Part shown: positions 35,658-47,762 of the stretch, piece after piece
Numbering within the stretch: the first letter of the stretch is position 1
Layout of the letters: each line of letters starts with the position of its first letter
Source of the DNA: Helichrysum umbraculigerum
Taxonomy: Eukaryota > Streptophyta > Magnoliopsida > Asterales > Asteraceae
Length of the DNA stretch: 64,000 nucleotides
NCBI GenBank assembly: GCA_949592205.1
Contig: CATIUR010000004.1
Span: 68,421,837 to 68,485,836 of the forward strand
Reading direction: 5' to 3'
Made by a program: the position numbers and the translations under genes
The notes under the pieces: model-generated
Seen by the model: only the letters and a program-made list of their open reading frames with translations
The model's database searches: none
Told to the model about the DNA's origin: nothing

Positions 35658-36526
35658 ATCTTCACCTATTTGATGATGGCAAAATAAACATCTTCTTGCG
35701 CAAACTTCCCCTTAGTTCTTGATTTCTTGTAAACATGTCATGCATACTAAGCTGCAAATCTTGACCTTCAAATCTTCTTCCCCTTTTTGTCATAATCCAA
35801 TAGGGGTCTTCATCAAGAAAAGCAACTTGAACCTTTACAACCACATGCTATATAATACACCACTAATACAACCTTCAAATGTCTCAAATTACCCTCCATG
35901 ACGCATCCTCAGAATAATGAATTTGAACAATTAAAAATTATATAAGCAGTAGTAATAAAACCTTTTTCCTCCAACAATGCATGAACATCTTCTGATGGTT
36001 AAACACTTTTTCGATAAGCTTCCCCTCAAATCAATATGTTAACCATCTCTTGAATCTCGAAACTTTGTAGGCTCTATGTAATGATTACTGATGAAGAAAA
36101 TAGAATATAACAAACTTGATAAAGAAGTCCAATCTTCCAAACCTGTACCTTATATCTTGTACTAACCACGACGTCGAACTTATAACCCTATGTATAAGTA
36201 GACCGCAATCTCTTTGACAAAAATCCTTATTCTCCATAATAAGACACCGAGCAACCCAAACTCTTCCTAGTGATAGCAAATGTGAGCATTGAGCATCATA
36301 AGTTTGTAAATCTCACACGTTTGCTAGATTTTGTCAAGTCTTCGTCACTGTACAAACCAAACAAGATATCTTCAAAGTTCTTCATCCTCCACTTTGAGAT
36401 ATGATAAGATACAAACCTGTCAAACTCAACTACAATATCAAATAAGCTATAATCAATCTTCTTCGTAATCACATCTTCAAGAACGAGCCATTAAATCAAC
36501 ACAATTCCATTTGAGATTCAAACTAT

Positions 36527-36768
36527 CAACTGTTTTGTTCTAACAGTTTTAACCACTTCACCAATTTCACAAACAGTGGAAACTTTATTCTACTTCCACA
36601 AACAGTTGTAACTTAATTATCTCGAACTCCAAAAACAGTGGTAAAATTTCAAAAACAGTGGTAATAATAACCACTAACAGTGTTGACTTCCATGAAAATC
36701 TCAAACAGCGGAGACAATCTTCAAATTCAATAAACAGTGGTAAGCGTATTCCACAAACAGTGGTAATA
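36527..36768. repeat. Dispersed ACAGTGGTAA motif in C6
   Basis: About nine degenerate copies of AACAGTGGTAA (sense TTACCACTGTT) at irregular 20-40 bp spacing, often next to a short C/A-rich word such as TTCCACA. This is the only repeated structure in the C6 interior; the rest (35658-36526 and 36769-38008) shows nothing recognisable. Confidence 0.6.
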
Positions 36769-38008
36769 ACTTGAAACATTCGCTAGCAATCTCCACATGT
36801 GTTCTACCATGTCAATCTCATCAGCTCACCTCAACACATTCTTCTAATTAAGATTTATGAAAACATAATAAATATGATGCGTTGGCTGCAAAAGTGAGTT
36901 AATGAAGATGATTGAATTAAATAACCATGCAGAAAACCCATTCTGACCATGCCTGATGTCGAAAATACAAAACACACAGCACCGATTTCCATAAGCAACA
37001 ACTAAAACGATCAAGCACATAAACTGCCGTATATCCCAATCGCTCCTCATAATCCTCTTGATCTTCTAATAATCTCAAATACCATGATCTGCTGCTATCG
37101 CTATCATAACAAATTCCAGAAACCACCCTAATCGGTCAAGTCATGCAACATCCAGTTATCTTCAACAATAAAAGCAAGCCTTCGATGATAATATCCCGCT
37201 GCTATAACTTTCTGCACCATAACTTTCTTCTATAATCAGCTTACCCTCTCAGCAACGACTTCTGCTATGTTCATTCAAATCTTCATCATCTCTCCTAGCT
37301 GCTGAAATCTTGTTTTTCTTGAACTCTTCTCTTTCGGCATCTCTTTCTGCTGTTAGTAGAAGTAGAGTTTGAAGAAAAACTCTAATATCATAACTTTTAT
37401 GTGACCGACATAGAGAGAGCTATAGTATTCAAAACCTTTTGCGTGACCCTGAATCTTCAAAAACCTTTTGCTATTGCGTGATCAACTTCAGTTGCTTTTG
37501 TTTTCTTATTGTGCCATCAATTCCCACTCATGCCAATCATGTGAATATTTAATGTTGCAAGTGGAACATATGAATCAAAGAATTGATATTAATCAAAAGA
37601 TACGAAGCACTAAGATCAAGCAGCAACAATATTCACAAGAAACCCTTTAATAAATAAAACGTGTAGTCAATATGTCGGCTGGAATGAATTATATTCAATG
37701 TAGGTTATCCTTAAATCGAGATACACACCAACCATTAATAAAAAATTGCAAGTGGTCTTGTACATATTCTCACCTTATGACCAAATATTCGATTTTGATG
37801 AATACTCTGTAGGTGGATACAAACGATTAAATAAACCCCATGACCAAATTTGGATTTCACAATATGCCAGAGAGGAAAACGTAGAGATTTAAAAAATAAT
37901 AATCCAAAACCACTATTAACTTATCTTACACAGACCTTGACGAAACTCTTCAATACTTTAATCTATAAACTCGTACACTTTTATAGATCCTAGATCACGA
38001 GCCACCTT

Positions 38009-38020
38009 GCTCTGATACCA
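38009..38020 (-). other. C6 primer-binding site, tRNA-Met
   Basis: Plus strand GCTCTGATACCA, complement TGGTATCAGAGC; two nt from the 5' LTR. Confidence 0.9.
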
Positions 38021-38022
38021 AT

Positions 38023-38419
38023 TGTGAAAACATAATATCGTTTAAGCTCGAGACTTTTTAGGTCTTTGATCTAGAATTAACAAACAATGATAATAATGAT
38101 AACAAAGATGATAATTGCAGCGGAATAATAAGAACAACATCAATGTTATCAATGGCCAAATCCCTAATCTTATTATTAAACAATAATAAAGACGGATACA
38201 CTTTTGCATCGGGGTTACAAAGAACCTTAGGGATAATTACTTTAGACGTCTACATATTTTTGTGCACACCAAAACCTACCTCCCTACATCTCTTTATATA
38301 CTAGAGATATTAGGGTTACAAAGAAATCATTAAGGTACAAGGAAACTAATTTAAACAATCTTCACTTTTAGTCCCTCGTCTTTAATTATTTTGTATCATC
38401 AAATTAAAATATCCTAACA
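38023..38419 (-). repeat. C6 right LTR (5')
   Basis: 397 bp, one difference from the left copy; followed by GTTGT. Confidence 0.92.
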
Positions 38420-38427
38420 GTTGTCCA

Positions 38428-39639
38428 ATGGCGAGGAGTTTTGAAAGTGATGCAAATGATAATAACATGGTTAAAAGGGATCAGTCTGCTAATTCGGATG
38501 CTAGTTCCGCCGAGAGGGTGCCTCCTTATACCCAATTAGGCCATATTCCCGTCCCTATTACTTCATCCTGTCAGGAGTTGCTATCGGTACTTGAGGAGTT
38601 TAGAGGGGATATCCCTTTCAGTTCTGAGATTATTAGCAGGTCCACTGTGAATTTTACTGATAGTCAGAGGGTTTTGGTAAATGATGTGTTAGAGGCAGCT
38701 TTGATTGAGAGTCAGTATGGGATTGATAGGCAATTCTATATTGCCCTCACTACTTTTGGGGAATCTCTAGAAACTAGGATAAAAGAGGAAGAGAAATTCT
38801 ACACAGCTCAGAAGAAAAGATACACCGAGATTTATGAGATTCTGAGGCATTCTGCATTTCCTTATTCGGCAAATCAGACCGCGTGTCTTGGCCGTATGCT
38901 TAGAGCTCTGTACGAGGTTACTGGTCATCCAAAGGCAGAAGCAGACAAGGAATTTAGGTTTGGTTTAAGAGAATTGGTTCGATTGCTACATTTAGATGAC
39001 CATTTGACGGATATTACACCTCATCGGTTCATTGTTACGAGTACTATTCATTACTATCTTCATGAAATGGTGACAAAAATGGATCGCTTTGCTAAGGAAG
39101 AGGAAGAAAGGCCTCACCCGGATTTCATTCATCCTCATTTTGATATTGATTTGGCTACTTATGTGGTACTGAACTTGGATGTTTTAGTTGATAATAATAA
39201 GGTTCTAACTATGAGGGAGCATTTCCACTATGGGATGGTGGAAATATACACTAAATTAGTTGAAATCTTCAAAGATTCAGGATTAGAACTAACTTGTGTT
39301 CAGAATGAGGTAATTGCAGGGATTGAAACTAGAATAAGAAGTTTAAGGAAAGAACCGTTTTTGAGTAAGCATGCTGGGATAGTGGTAGATTGTTTGGAGT
39401 TTATGAGTGAGTTTGAGAAGAATCATCCCGACCGTGAGTACAAGCTGGTAGGTGATAAGTTAGTATTGGCACTTGCGGGAGTAAATAATAAAGTGATAAA
39501 GGGAATCAGCTGGGACTTGGTTTATCTTCAGCATGTTGCCAATGGACACTTGGAATGTTTTGCGACTTTTGGTAATGGGGTTGAAAATGTAGTCACTGAA
39601 ATGATGAAGAGCTTCCTTGTCCTCTATCCATTGAACTAA
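38428..39639 (+). CDS. K4 ORFX, intact divergent copy
   Basis: 403 codons with no break, ATG at 38428 (MARSFESDANDN). It is a distant relative of the D1 and N1 ORFX. The shared pattern is SAFPYSANQ at about residue 140, a DDHL..RFIVTSTIHYYL stretch, then the second-half equivalent DSGLELTCVQ near 286. An FMSEFEKNHPDREY segment lines up with FMDSFRLKHPIREY of D1, and a C-terminal LVLYP resembles KIYPPR. Here it stands first after the primer site with its own ATG and no Gag-protease before it. An intact frame in the most divergent copy suggests it was under selection until recently. Function unknown. Confidence 0.75.
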   Translation: MARSFESDANDNNMVKRDQSANSDASSAERVPPYTQLGHIPVPITSSCQELLSVLEEFRGDIPFSSEIISRSTVNFTDSQRVLVNDVLEAALIESQYGIDRQFYIALTTFGESLETRIKEEEKFYTAQKKRYTEIYEILRHSAFPYSANQTACLGRMLRALYEVTGHPKAEADKEFRFGLRELVRLLHLDDHLTDITPHRFIVTSTIHYYLHEMVTKMDRFAKEEEERPHPDFIHPHFDIDLATYVVLNLDVLVDNNKVLTMREHFHYGMVEIYTKLVEIFKDSGLELTCVQNEVIAGIETRIRSLRKEPFLSKHAGIVVDCLEFMSEFEKNHPDREYKLVGDKLVLALAGVNNKVIKGISWDLVYLQHVANGHLECFATFGNGVENVVTEMMKSFLVLYPLN

Positions 39640-40966
39640 TTTCATCGTTTCATTCCTTTTTATATTTCTTATGCTATTGGATTGTTTCTAACATTTTGGT
39701 TTGTTTTGGATTATGTTAGACTTTTGTTTGTTTTGGATTTTTGTTTTGAATGTGTGATTTGAATATTAAGTATTATTTTGAATATTATTTTTAATGTTTG
39801 TTAATTATTGTTATTTATTTTATAGTGTGGAATTGTAAAGATTTTGAAGTCGTGATTATCATCCAGGTTTGAGATTTAATTATATAAAGTTAGTGATGAA
39901 TTTGGGTTAAAAATGGTTTTGAAAATCGTTTTTGAAAAAATTCTGAATTTTCAATCCATACGCCGTATGGAATCCATACGCCGTATGGATTGATTGGGCC
40001 GCTGGACCGGGCCGTTGACTAGGTTTAATGAGTTGACCTGGGCCTGTTTAATCCATACGTCATATGGAATCCATACGCCGTATGGATCAAAAATGTAGAA
40101 AACCGCCAGCAGCCCTTTCTTCCTCATTTTTCACCCAAAACCTTTTTCTTTAAAACCACCTACGGCTTTCACACCCACAACCCCCAAACGGAAATTCCGG
40201 CCACGCATTCATCGCCATTTTTGCTTATTCGTGTTACACGCACTTTCCTCTACAAGGTATAACTTCCCGTTTTCATTTTCGTTGGTTAAATCACTCGTTT
40301 GGAAGTTAGGGTTTATGATAGAATTTTGGGTATTTCGGATATAGGTATGATTATTAGCATGTTTTGATTGATTTATGTTCTAGTTGCTATATACATTGCA
40401 ATGTCATGCTCGTTTTTCAATTGTATTGCATATTTTATGTTATTCAAATTATTCGTTCGTGATGATAAAATGTGAATATGAGAAACTCAATTATGCTATG
40501 TTTTAATCTAGTGCTTATTAATTTTCTGACCACATGATGATTAATGCAAATATTTGTTTGGTACACAAGTGTTTGTGATTACGGTTATGTGATAAGTTGT
40601 TATTTTGATTAATTGTGTTATGATAATTCATTTTGATAATGTATGGATGTTTGCTAGTTGCTAATACTCGAGTTTAGTGATTGTGCAATTTCGTATATTC
40701 ATAATGGTACCAAGTTATTATAATGCATTTGATTAGGCAATTGTCAGGGATATTTAATTAAGTATATAAATATATGCAAATTGAGTGGTTTTTGTTTAAA
40801 AATTGCAATTTAGGTTCATGAAATTGGTTGTTGCGGTAGTTTTAGGCTAAACCTTTATGGTGGATTATTCAATTTTAAGCCGAAATGCTGCCGAAATTTT
40901 TAGTAACCTTTTTGTAATTAACTGCTTATTTAGTATTATTAACAATTGTTTTGTTTAGCAGTTATC
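39640..40966 (+). promoter_or_regulatory. K4 inter-gene region: palindromes and possible intron
   Basis: No ORF. CCATACGCCGTATGG palindromes at 39956, 39974, 40053 (variant) and 40071, in pairs 18 bp apart, are the motif otherwise found upstream of TATA boxes in the LTRs of this family. Then comes a C-rich stretch, a good splice-donor context CAAG/GTATAA (40257), about 700 bp of AT-rich sequence, and an acceptor TTTTGTTTAG (40958) 8 nt before the next ATG. An internal promoter or a spliced leader for ORF1 is a plausible reading. Confidence 0.45.
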
Positions 40967-42355
40967 ATGTCTAACAGGAGAGCTCGAGGAGGTGAAACTT
41001 TGGGAAACCCGTTGATTAGAGCCCATAGATATCTAACTTTTCATGGGTCGTATTCTGAGACTGCTAGGATGCAGTTTAGAGATCGTCTGGCTTCCAATAT
41101 TGGCCAGTCAATTGAGGTTTTTGATGCTGTTAACTGGAACGTTTTGGAGCATGTGATTGCTAGAGAGGGGTTTACTAATGGTGCTGAGGCTGTTAGGAAT
41201 TTACTTGCTGTTCCATATGTACTAGAGGATGGAAACATTGGATTTGTTTCCTATGCTTGGTCCCGGTTATTCAGTATCAGGGAGGATATCTACAGAGAGC
41301 TGGTTGTTGAGTTTTACAGCAATTTTAGGTTTGATGCCAGGTCGACTCAATGAACTGAGAACTCCATTTTCTTCCAGCTAGGGGGACAACCCAGACAGAT
41401 GACCTTGGTTCAGTTTGCTTTGGGGTTGGGGCTTTATGAGCCCAATGAGCTGGATAATCCTCACTTTTTAAACCACATTTCTGCAGGTGCTGTGAAGAAG
41501 CTCACTGATTTGGAAGTTGAGCAGGAGTGGCAGTTTATTGCCCAGGGTAGTTATGGCAGTTCGACACCTTCTTACACACGTATTCGAGATCCTCGTCATC
41601 GACTCATTCACAGATTGTTGACTTACACTATTGTGGGTCGCAAGGAGGGGCCTGACTTGTTTTATTTGAGTTCGATTATCAGGAAGAGGTTAGTCAATGT
41701 ACCTTGGAGGTTGGCGAAGTGGATGTCGAAGAGAGCTACTGGTACTAGAAATGGTAGTAGTTTGTGTGGAGGTCACTTTGTTACTCGATTGGCGAGATAC
41801 TTTGGTTCGGCTACTCAGGATGAGATGGGTTCATGCACGATTGTTCAGCCTAGTATGGGTTGGTTGACTGCATGCCGGTTGGAGGCGTTTGCCCTTATTG
41901 AGCCATGCATTACCTATGGTGGTCCTGCAGAGATGTATTACTGGGTTCCGATTACTCCGGTAGGACAGACTTTGCAGTCGAGGCAGGCTAGAGCCAGAGG
42001 AGATACGAGTGGCAGTGATAGAGGTCGAGGTACGGCACGAGGCCATAACAGAGGTTATGCTACGGAGTTTGATCAGTTGTCTCAGCAGATGCACCAGATG
42101 CAGTTACATCAGACCCAGAGGTTTGATCAGATAGATCGTATGCAGAGATAGCATTTCCATCAGACCAGTGCACATTTGGATTACCAGGATGGCTTGTTTG
42201 AGCAGTTGTTTGGTCAGTTCCCCTCTGGACCCGCGTATCAGCCATTCCAGTACCAGATGCCACCAGAGTTCATGCCACGACCACCACCACCACAGTCAGA
42301 GTATGGAGCGCCTTCTCACCAGTACCAGTACCGCCAGGACGATGACAGTGACTAG
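40967..42355 (+). pseudogene. K4 ATHILA ORF1-like protein
   Basis: One frame of about 463 codons from ATG 40967 (MSNRRARGG) to TAG 42353-42355, with stops at 41351-41353 (TGA) and 42149-42151 (TAG). Residues in FLNHISAGAVKKL, LIHRLLTYTIVGR and a GGHFVTRLARYFG segment resemble the ATHILA ORF-1 family (Pfam PF03078, recalled from memory). The C-terminus is Gln/Arg-rich, then Pro-rich, ending in acidic DDDSD. The role of the family is unsettled; it has been discussed with env-like ORFs of Athila. The Met at 40946 would lie in the predicted intron, so I prefer 40967. Confidence 0.65.
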
Positions 42356-43860
42356 GATGATGTTCATCCTATTTGGTTTATGATTCCAGACACTATTATT
42401 ATTATTGTTTTATTATTATTATTATGACTGTTTTTATTTGTAGGTTTTATTAATTATGTTTGATTGATAGTTTTAGGATTTGGTAGTAGTTATTTTTAAT
42501 TAGAATGTTTTAATCTGGTATTATTTAATTATGTTTGTTGATTGATCCCTCAGAATTGTGTTGTGAGTACGTGTCATGCTGGCAGTAAGTTCAGCGCAAC
42601 GAAAAATTGAATCGAGAGGATGTGGGAAATTCGCATCATATTTGTCATTAAACTGCACACTATTCCAGGGGAGTTTTTCTGTTCTAAGTTCTTTTCTCTT
42701 TTTCCCGTTTTAAGAATTTTATTATTTGTACAATGAGGGCATTGTACATCTTTAAGTGGGGGATGGGAGAGAAAAGAAGTTTAATTTCCACATAATTGTT
42801 CTGTTAAGTAGTAAATGATTTTGTAATTTGGTTAATAGTTATCTTATTAAGATGAGTAACTAGGAGGTTATGAGTTGCCCATTTTTCAACCAAATTTTTG
42901 CATTAAAATTTTTGTTTTCTAGAGATAATTATTTTGTAACTATGTAGGTTAAATTTAAAATTTTCTACACTTTCAATTAAATACTAAAAGCTATTAAAGA
43001 TGTTATTTAGCTTCATTATATGATGTATTGATAGGCGATTTATACAAGAATGTTTGAGCTGTTAAGAAATGATAATTAAGGAGTAAATGTTTCTTTTAGA
43101 TGAACTTTAGCTATGTATGACATATGTCTTAATTTTCATGTTAGTAATGTGTGATATGCCATATTTTTGGGAATTTAATTAATATCATTTGGGGATATAC
43201 TGAGTGTTGTTTCCTTTGTTGTACGAAAGTACAGACCTGGTCTCCGTCAGTATATCTAATGAAAAAGAGCAAAAGAGTTTAATAACTCATAATTTTAAAA
43301 TGTGGTCAAATTAAGTCACTTTGTTGTACTGAGGTACAGACCCGTCACCAATGGTTTGACTAAAAACATTATTGCTAAACCAAAATCAAGTTATGTTGCT
43401 TTGTTGTGTTGAGGCACAGACCTGTCACCTCTGTCTTGATTTGAAAAATGATTGTTTTGATTAAATTTCAAGATATGTAATATTGGCATATTATGAGTAT
43501 GAAAGTATATAGTTTTTGGGAGTCTAAGGGAATATTTACACGAATAATAATAAGTTGAGCTCGAGTATTCAAATATAGATTGTTTAAGTGGATAACAATA
43601 TCAGTAATCATTGTGAACTATTTGATGTTTAAGAATAATAACTCTATGTGTAGATCAGTTTTTGTAAATCTCATAGTTTCTTAATAATTGTTTTTAGAAT
43701 TAACAGATTTTTAAATTCAAACATTTGAGTTGAAGATGGGTGATATTGTGTAATTCCTATTTTAGTTATTTAGATTAATAGAGATGACTGTTTTCTTAAG
43801 AATTTGATTTTTGAATCGATAGTCTACTTGAGGACAAGTAGGATTCAAGTGGGGGATGTT
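42356..43860 (+). other. K4 first 3' non-coding region
   Basis: AT-rich, no ORF. Contains ACAATGAGGGCATTGT (an inverted repeat, about 42731) followed by AAGTGGGGGATGGG, three TTGTAC..GTACAG hairpins (43218-43416), then CTTGAGGACAAG and the polypurine tract AAGTGGGGGATGTT (43847-43860) against the LTR. Confidence 0.65.
43218..43416 (+). other. Three tetraloop hairpins in K4 3' region
   Basis: TTGTAC-GAAA-GTACAG at 43219-43234, TTGTAC-TGAG-GTACAG at about 43324-43339 and TTGTGT-TGAG-GCACAG at about 43404-43419, each followed by ACC(C/T). In the third an A-T pair is replaced by G-C and a C-G by T.G, keeping the stem. Counterparts lie at 53678-53693 and 53794-53809, and in reverse near 46384-46399 and 46501-46516. 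Confidence 0.65.
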
Positions 43861-45963
43861 TGATAAACGCTCAAAAGTACTATATTTCAGTAGTATTTTA
43901 CCCCTATTCTTGAATGTTTATATTGCATTTTGTTTAGAATAGATATTGATTTCGTTCATATTTGCAATTAGATGTAGAAATGGAGCGTTTATGAAGAAAG
44001 GAAGGAAAACAGTCAATAAAAGAGTTAAATGATGCGTATTTGAAGAAATAAGTAAAGCCGAAGTCGAAGAAAAGAATAAAAGAAAAAAATCAAAAATCCG
44101 GCTGGAAAAGTTATCCATATGCCGTATGGAATTCCATACGCCGTATGGATTGCTGCAGTGGAGGCCCAGGTTACGCGGACATGGGCTGGGCTTGAAATCA
44201 ATCCATACGCCGTATGGAAATCCATACGCCGTATGGATCAAAATTCCAGGAAGTATAAAAACGCGTTTTAAACCCTAATTCGATAGTTTTTTGGAGGGTT
44301 TTCGTTTCCAGACGTTTTCAGTCGAGTTTTAGGTTAGGTTTACGAATTTTAGGAGTAGTTTGGAGGTACGAAGGGTGAAGAACGAGGATAATTCATCTAA
44401 ATCATTCGTAGTTCGTCTTTATAACTCGGTATAATTTCTTTATTTCGATTTCATTGAAGTATTTGATGTTGAATGATCTGATTATTACTTATTTATGATG
44501 AATTGAGTATCTAAAGTGATTGTGTAGTTGATTTAACTTAGATTATGATTATTGAACGATTATAATTGCGTATTGAATAAGTTATTTGATTGAAAACGGT
44601 TATATTGCTCGTGGACACTTGTTTATTGGTTACTAGTTATTATTGTTGCTTCACGTGATTAATAATTTTAATGAGATTGAGTTCCTTTAAGATTATTGAT
44701 TATTGCTAGTACTACCTTAGGGTTTTGGACTATCACTAAATACGTTGAGTCTGATAGGTCGAGTATACAATAATTATCTATTTTAAAATGAGCAAGACAA
44801 TAAGTTAATTATTGGGTATTGTTGAGTCATACCACTAGAGTGATTATAATGAGTTGTGAATGTTTAATGCATAATTTAGGGAAAGGCACACAATTGACTG
44901 ATCATCTTGTGACATTGGAACCAGTGTTTCATGTTGGACCCTAGATTATAGGAATTAGTTGGACCCGGAACGTTGGCTAGTTCATATTCAACTTAGTATT
45001 CATTGAAGAATTTGGTATTAAGTTGATCTAAAAGAATCACAATTAGATAATCAATACGTAATAAATCTGGAAATATGAATCTAAGTGACATTAACTATAC
45101 AATTACTTATTCCTTCCAATTAGGAATTATTATTATTATTTATTTGTTATTTTAATTTAAAAGTTTTAATTAAGTTTGTTTATTCTAATTAAATGTTTTC
45201 AAAACAAATGTTCGTACGGAACTAAAACGCCCCCCATATTTACTGCTTTCTAGTTAATTGTTAGTTTCTATTTTAAATATTCCACCTTTTCCCTGTGTTC
45301 GAATCTAATCCGCAATTCAAAAATCAAATCATCATCTGAGTATGATCATCTAAACAATTGTAAATAGAACTTAGCCAATCATAATTTCACAAACAATCAG
45401 ATTCAATATCATATCCATAATCATAATCAAATGAAAGATATAAACGAAATCGAACCGAAAATGTCGAATAACAATTAAAAGAACAAAAGCCTTTGATTCC
45501 TTTAACTTTAATCCCTCCAAATGCCTCTGGAAAATGGGGTTTTTGTTGAGAGAATCGTCTGGAAAAGATGTGGTGAAGTATGTGTAAAATGAAGGCAAAA
45601 TGATGTTTTTAGGGTTTCTGCCGAGGCGATCCATACGCCGTATGGATTGCAGAGCCCATGGGTTTAACCCGTGACTTCTGGCTGCCCGGCTCAACTGATC
45701 CATACGCCATATGGATTCCATACGCCGTATGGATCGATTTTCTCAACTTTTTCACCAGCGACCACCATCTTCAATCTTTCTTATTTTTAACTCCTTTTCT
45801 TCAATTCTTGCACGTTTTCAGTTTCTTTTCCGATTCAAGCTCCAGAAAATTCCTAAATGCAAATATGAACGAAATGAGTATCGAATTCAAATCAAATGCA
45901 TAAGAAATTAATCAAACTAAGGGGTAATTAGTACTATAAAATAGCACATTTTGGCGTTCATCA
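43861..45963. repeat. K4 tail-to-tail LTR palindrome
   Basis: Begins TGATAAACGCTC after a plus-strand polypurine tract and ends GCGTTCATCA before a minus-strand one (45964-45978), so two 3' ends face each other. 43861-about 45310 is a plus LTR lacking its last part; it has palindromes at 44115, 44134, 44203 and 44222 and a TATA (TATAAAAA) at 44254. About 45311-45963 is the inverted first half of a different LTR subfamily, closer to the K4 right LTR, with palindromes in 45629-45735. Neither LTR is complete. Confidence 0.75.
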
Positions 45964-47762
45964 AACATCCCCCACTTGAATCCTACTTGTCCTCAAGTAG
46001 ACTAGTAATTCAAAATTTCAAAACTTTAAATATGAACGGCAAACAATGGATAAAAGGACTTACAAACTACACAGCATTCGACAAACCAAATTTTCATCTT
46101 AAAATCGATTCTTCCTTAAAATTCAGCAATCAAGAAACTCTACATGGGAAGCCATTCTATTATTATTACTCATAAAAGATAATTCACTCAGATTACCGAT
46201 ATTGTTGTCCACTTAAACAATCTAAATTTCAGAGATTGAGCTTAACTTATTATTATTCTAGCAGGCCTTACCCTTGATTTTCAATAGCAAAATACTCTCA
46301 TATAGATAACGTGTCACAATTCTCCAAATAATGAACATCCAAATAAATCAATCATTTTTCAAACCAAGACATTGGTGACAGGTCTGTACCTTAGTACAAC
46401 AGAGCGACATAACTTGGTTTTGGTTTTTTCAATTTATGAGTCTTTTGTACTCATTTATTTTTATCTATTTTGATATCAAATATACTGACGGAAACCAGGT
46501 CTGTACTTTCGTACAACAGAGGAGACAACACCCAGTATATTCCCAAATGATGATTATTAGGATCCCAAAATTATGGATTATAACACGCTATCAAACAAGA
46601 ATTAAGACTAAGGTCATACCTTGCTAAAAGATCCTCATAGGATAAATCCCTACTTAATTCATTACATTGTTGGTGCATTTTGTGTGTCAGTCAGTTGGTC
46701 AAACTATTGTAATTGTCAAAGTCAATTAGTCTACACATGTATAGTGTTTAGAGTGTGTATTCGAGTCTGTAAATGAAATATATATAGAATGGTGACATTG
46801 TAATTGGGCCTGCGACGTCGGGTCAGACGTCGCAAGGGTCTGGGCCTGCGACGTTGGGCTTAACGTCGCAGGGCCCATTAGGTCGATATAAATAGTGAGT
46901 TACAAGTCAGATTTAGTATGTTGGACGAAGTGAGTGTGTGTGTGAGCCGTTTTTGGTGAGATAGAGACTGAGAGAAACGAGTTTGAGTCTGTAATCGTAT
47001 ATTATCAATTGTGAATATATACGAAAGATTATAGAGAAAACGTTTGTTATTGATTGTTTGATTTCCGCGCTTACAATTAGTTAAACGATCCGATCAGATC
47101 CCACGTGTACGGGACAAACATACATTTCTTACTAGCTCAATAACCTTCATATAGATTGCCTATCGGTACATCATAAGATGAACTATCTAATATTTAAAAA
47201 TTAAATTTATTTCATTCTTTGCATTCCCAAACTGTGATACAAGATTGCTAAATTTTACAAAGAAAACAATTTTAAAACAAAAATTTGGGCTGAAAAATGA
47301 CTAACACGTAGAATGCCTCTTAACCTCAATATATAGCTACCATTCATAAATTAAGGACAATTAGACACAATTAGACTTCTTTTCCCCATCCCCCACTTAG
47401 AAGCATGCAATGTCCTCATTGCAAAACTAAATAAAAACAAAGGGAATAGAAAAGAAGTGAAACAGAAAACTCCCCTGATTTGAAGGCAATTTACTTGAAG
47501 GACTTCATTCAGAAATAAAATACAACAGCACACTTCCGTAGGCAACACGATTGCATTTAGCACATGCTATAAGCCTTTAAACCCCTCGGTATCCCGAGTG
47601 GACGAGTTGTAGTCTCGTGAGGGTTTCCAGAGAACACACCCACAAAGTTCAAACCTGCAAACAAAAACAATAAAACAAAATACAAATTAACAAAATAACG
47701 GGTTGTCTCCCGAAAGCGCTTTTGTTTATCACGTCGGTAAGCTCGACATCTCACTTCACCAC
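45964..47762 (-). other. K4 minus-strand 3' non-coding region
   Basis: Inverted near-copy of 52885-54238. From the pol stop in sense: GTCGAGCTTACCGAC (47747-47733), AGCGCTTTCGGGAGACAACCCG-type motif (47720-47699), a CAATG..CATTG repeat with GGGGGATGGGG (about 47390-47425), two tetraloop hairpins (46516-46501 and 46399-46384), and CTTGAGGACAAG plus polypurine tract (45995-45964). Interrupted by solo LTR S7. Confidence 0.7.
46668..47120 (+). mobile_element. S7: solo LTR
   Basis: 453 bp, TGTTGGTGCATT to GGGACAAACA, flanked by TACAT (46663-46667 and 47121-47125). The uninterrupted sequence is seen in the plus copy near 53520. A TATA box TATAAATA lies at 46887-46894. Just upstream are two dyads, TGCGACGT/ACGTCGCA (46811-46834) and CCTGCGACGT/ACGTCGCAGG (46845-46872). 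The ends suggest a copia-type LTR; family not identified. Confidence 0.85.

Larger units (their letters stand above)
35261..38419 (-). mobile_element. C6: non-coding copia-type element
   Basis: A 3159-bp insertion flanked by GTTGT (35256-35260 and 38420-38424). The 397-bp LTRs at 35261-35657 and 38023-38419 differ at one position by eye (AAAAACTACC/AAAACCTACC), so it is very young. A minus-strand tRNA-Met primer site lies at 38009-38020. The 2365-bp internal region has no ORF that looks like Gag or Pol, so it depends on proteins of another element. Primer type and TGTTAGG...TTTTCACA LTR ends suggest Ty1/copia. It landed 3 bp upstream of the ORFX start region of K4. Confidence 0.88.

Noticed and set aside
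35658..38008. Hidden Gag or Pol in the C6 interior
   Set aside because: All open frames are under 70 codons and none shows Gag, protease, RT or integrase motifs.
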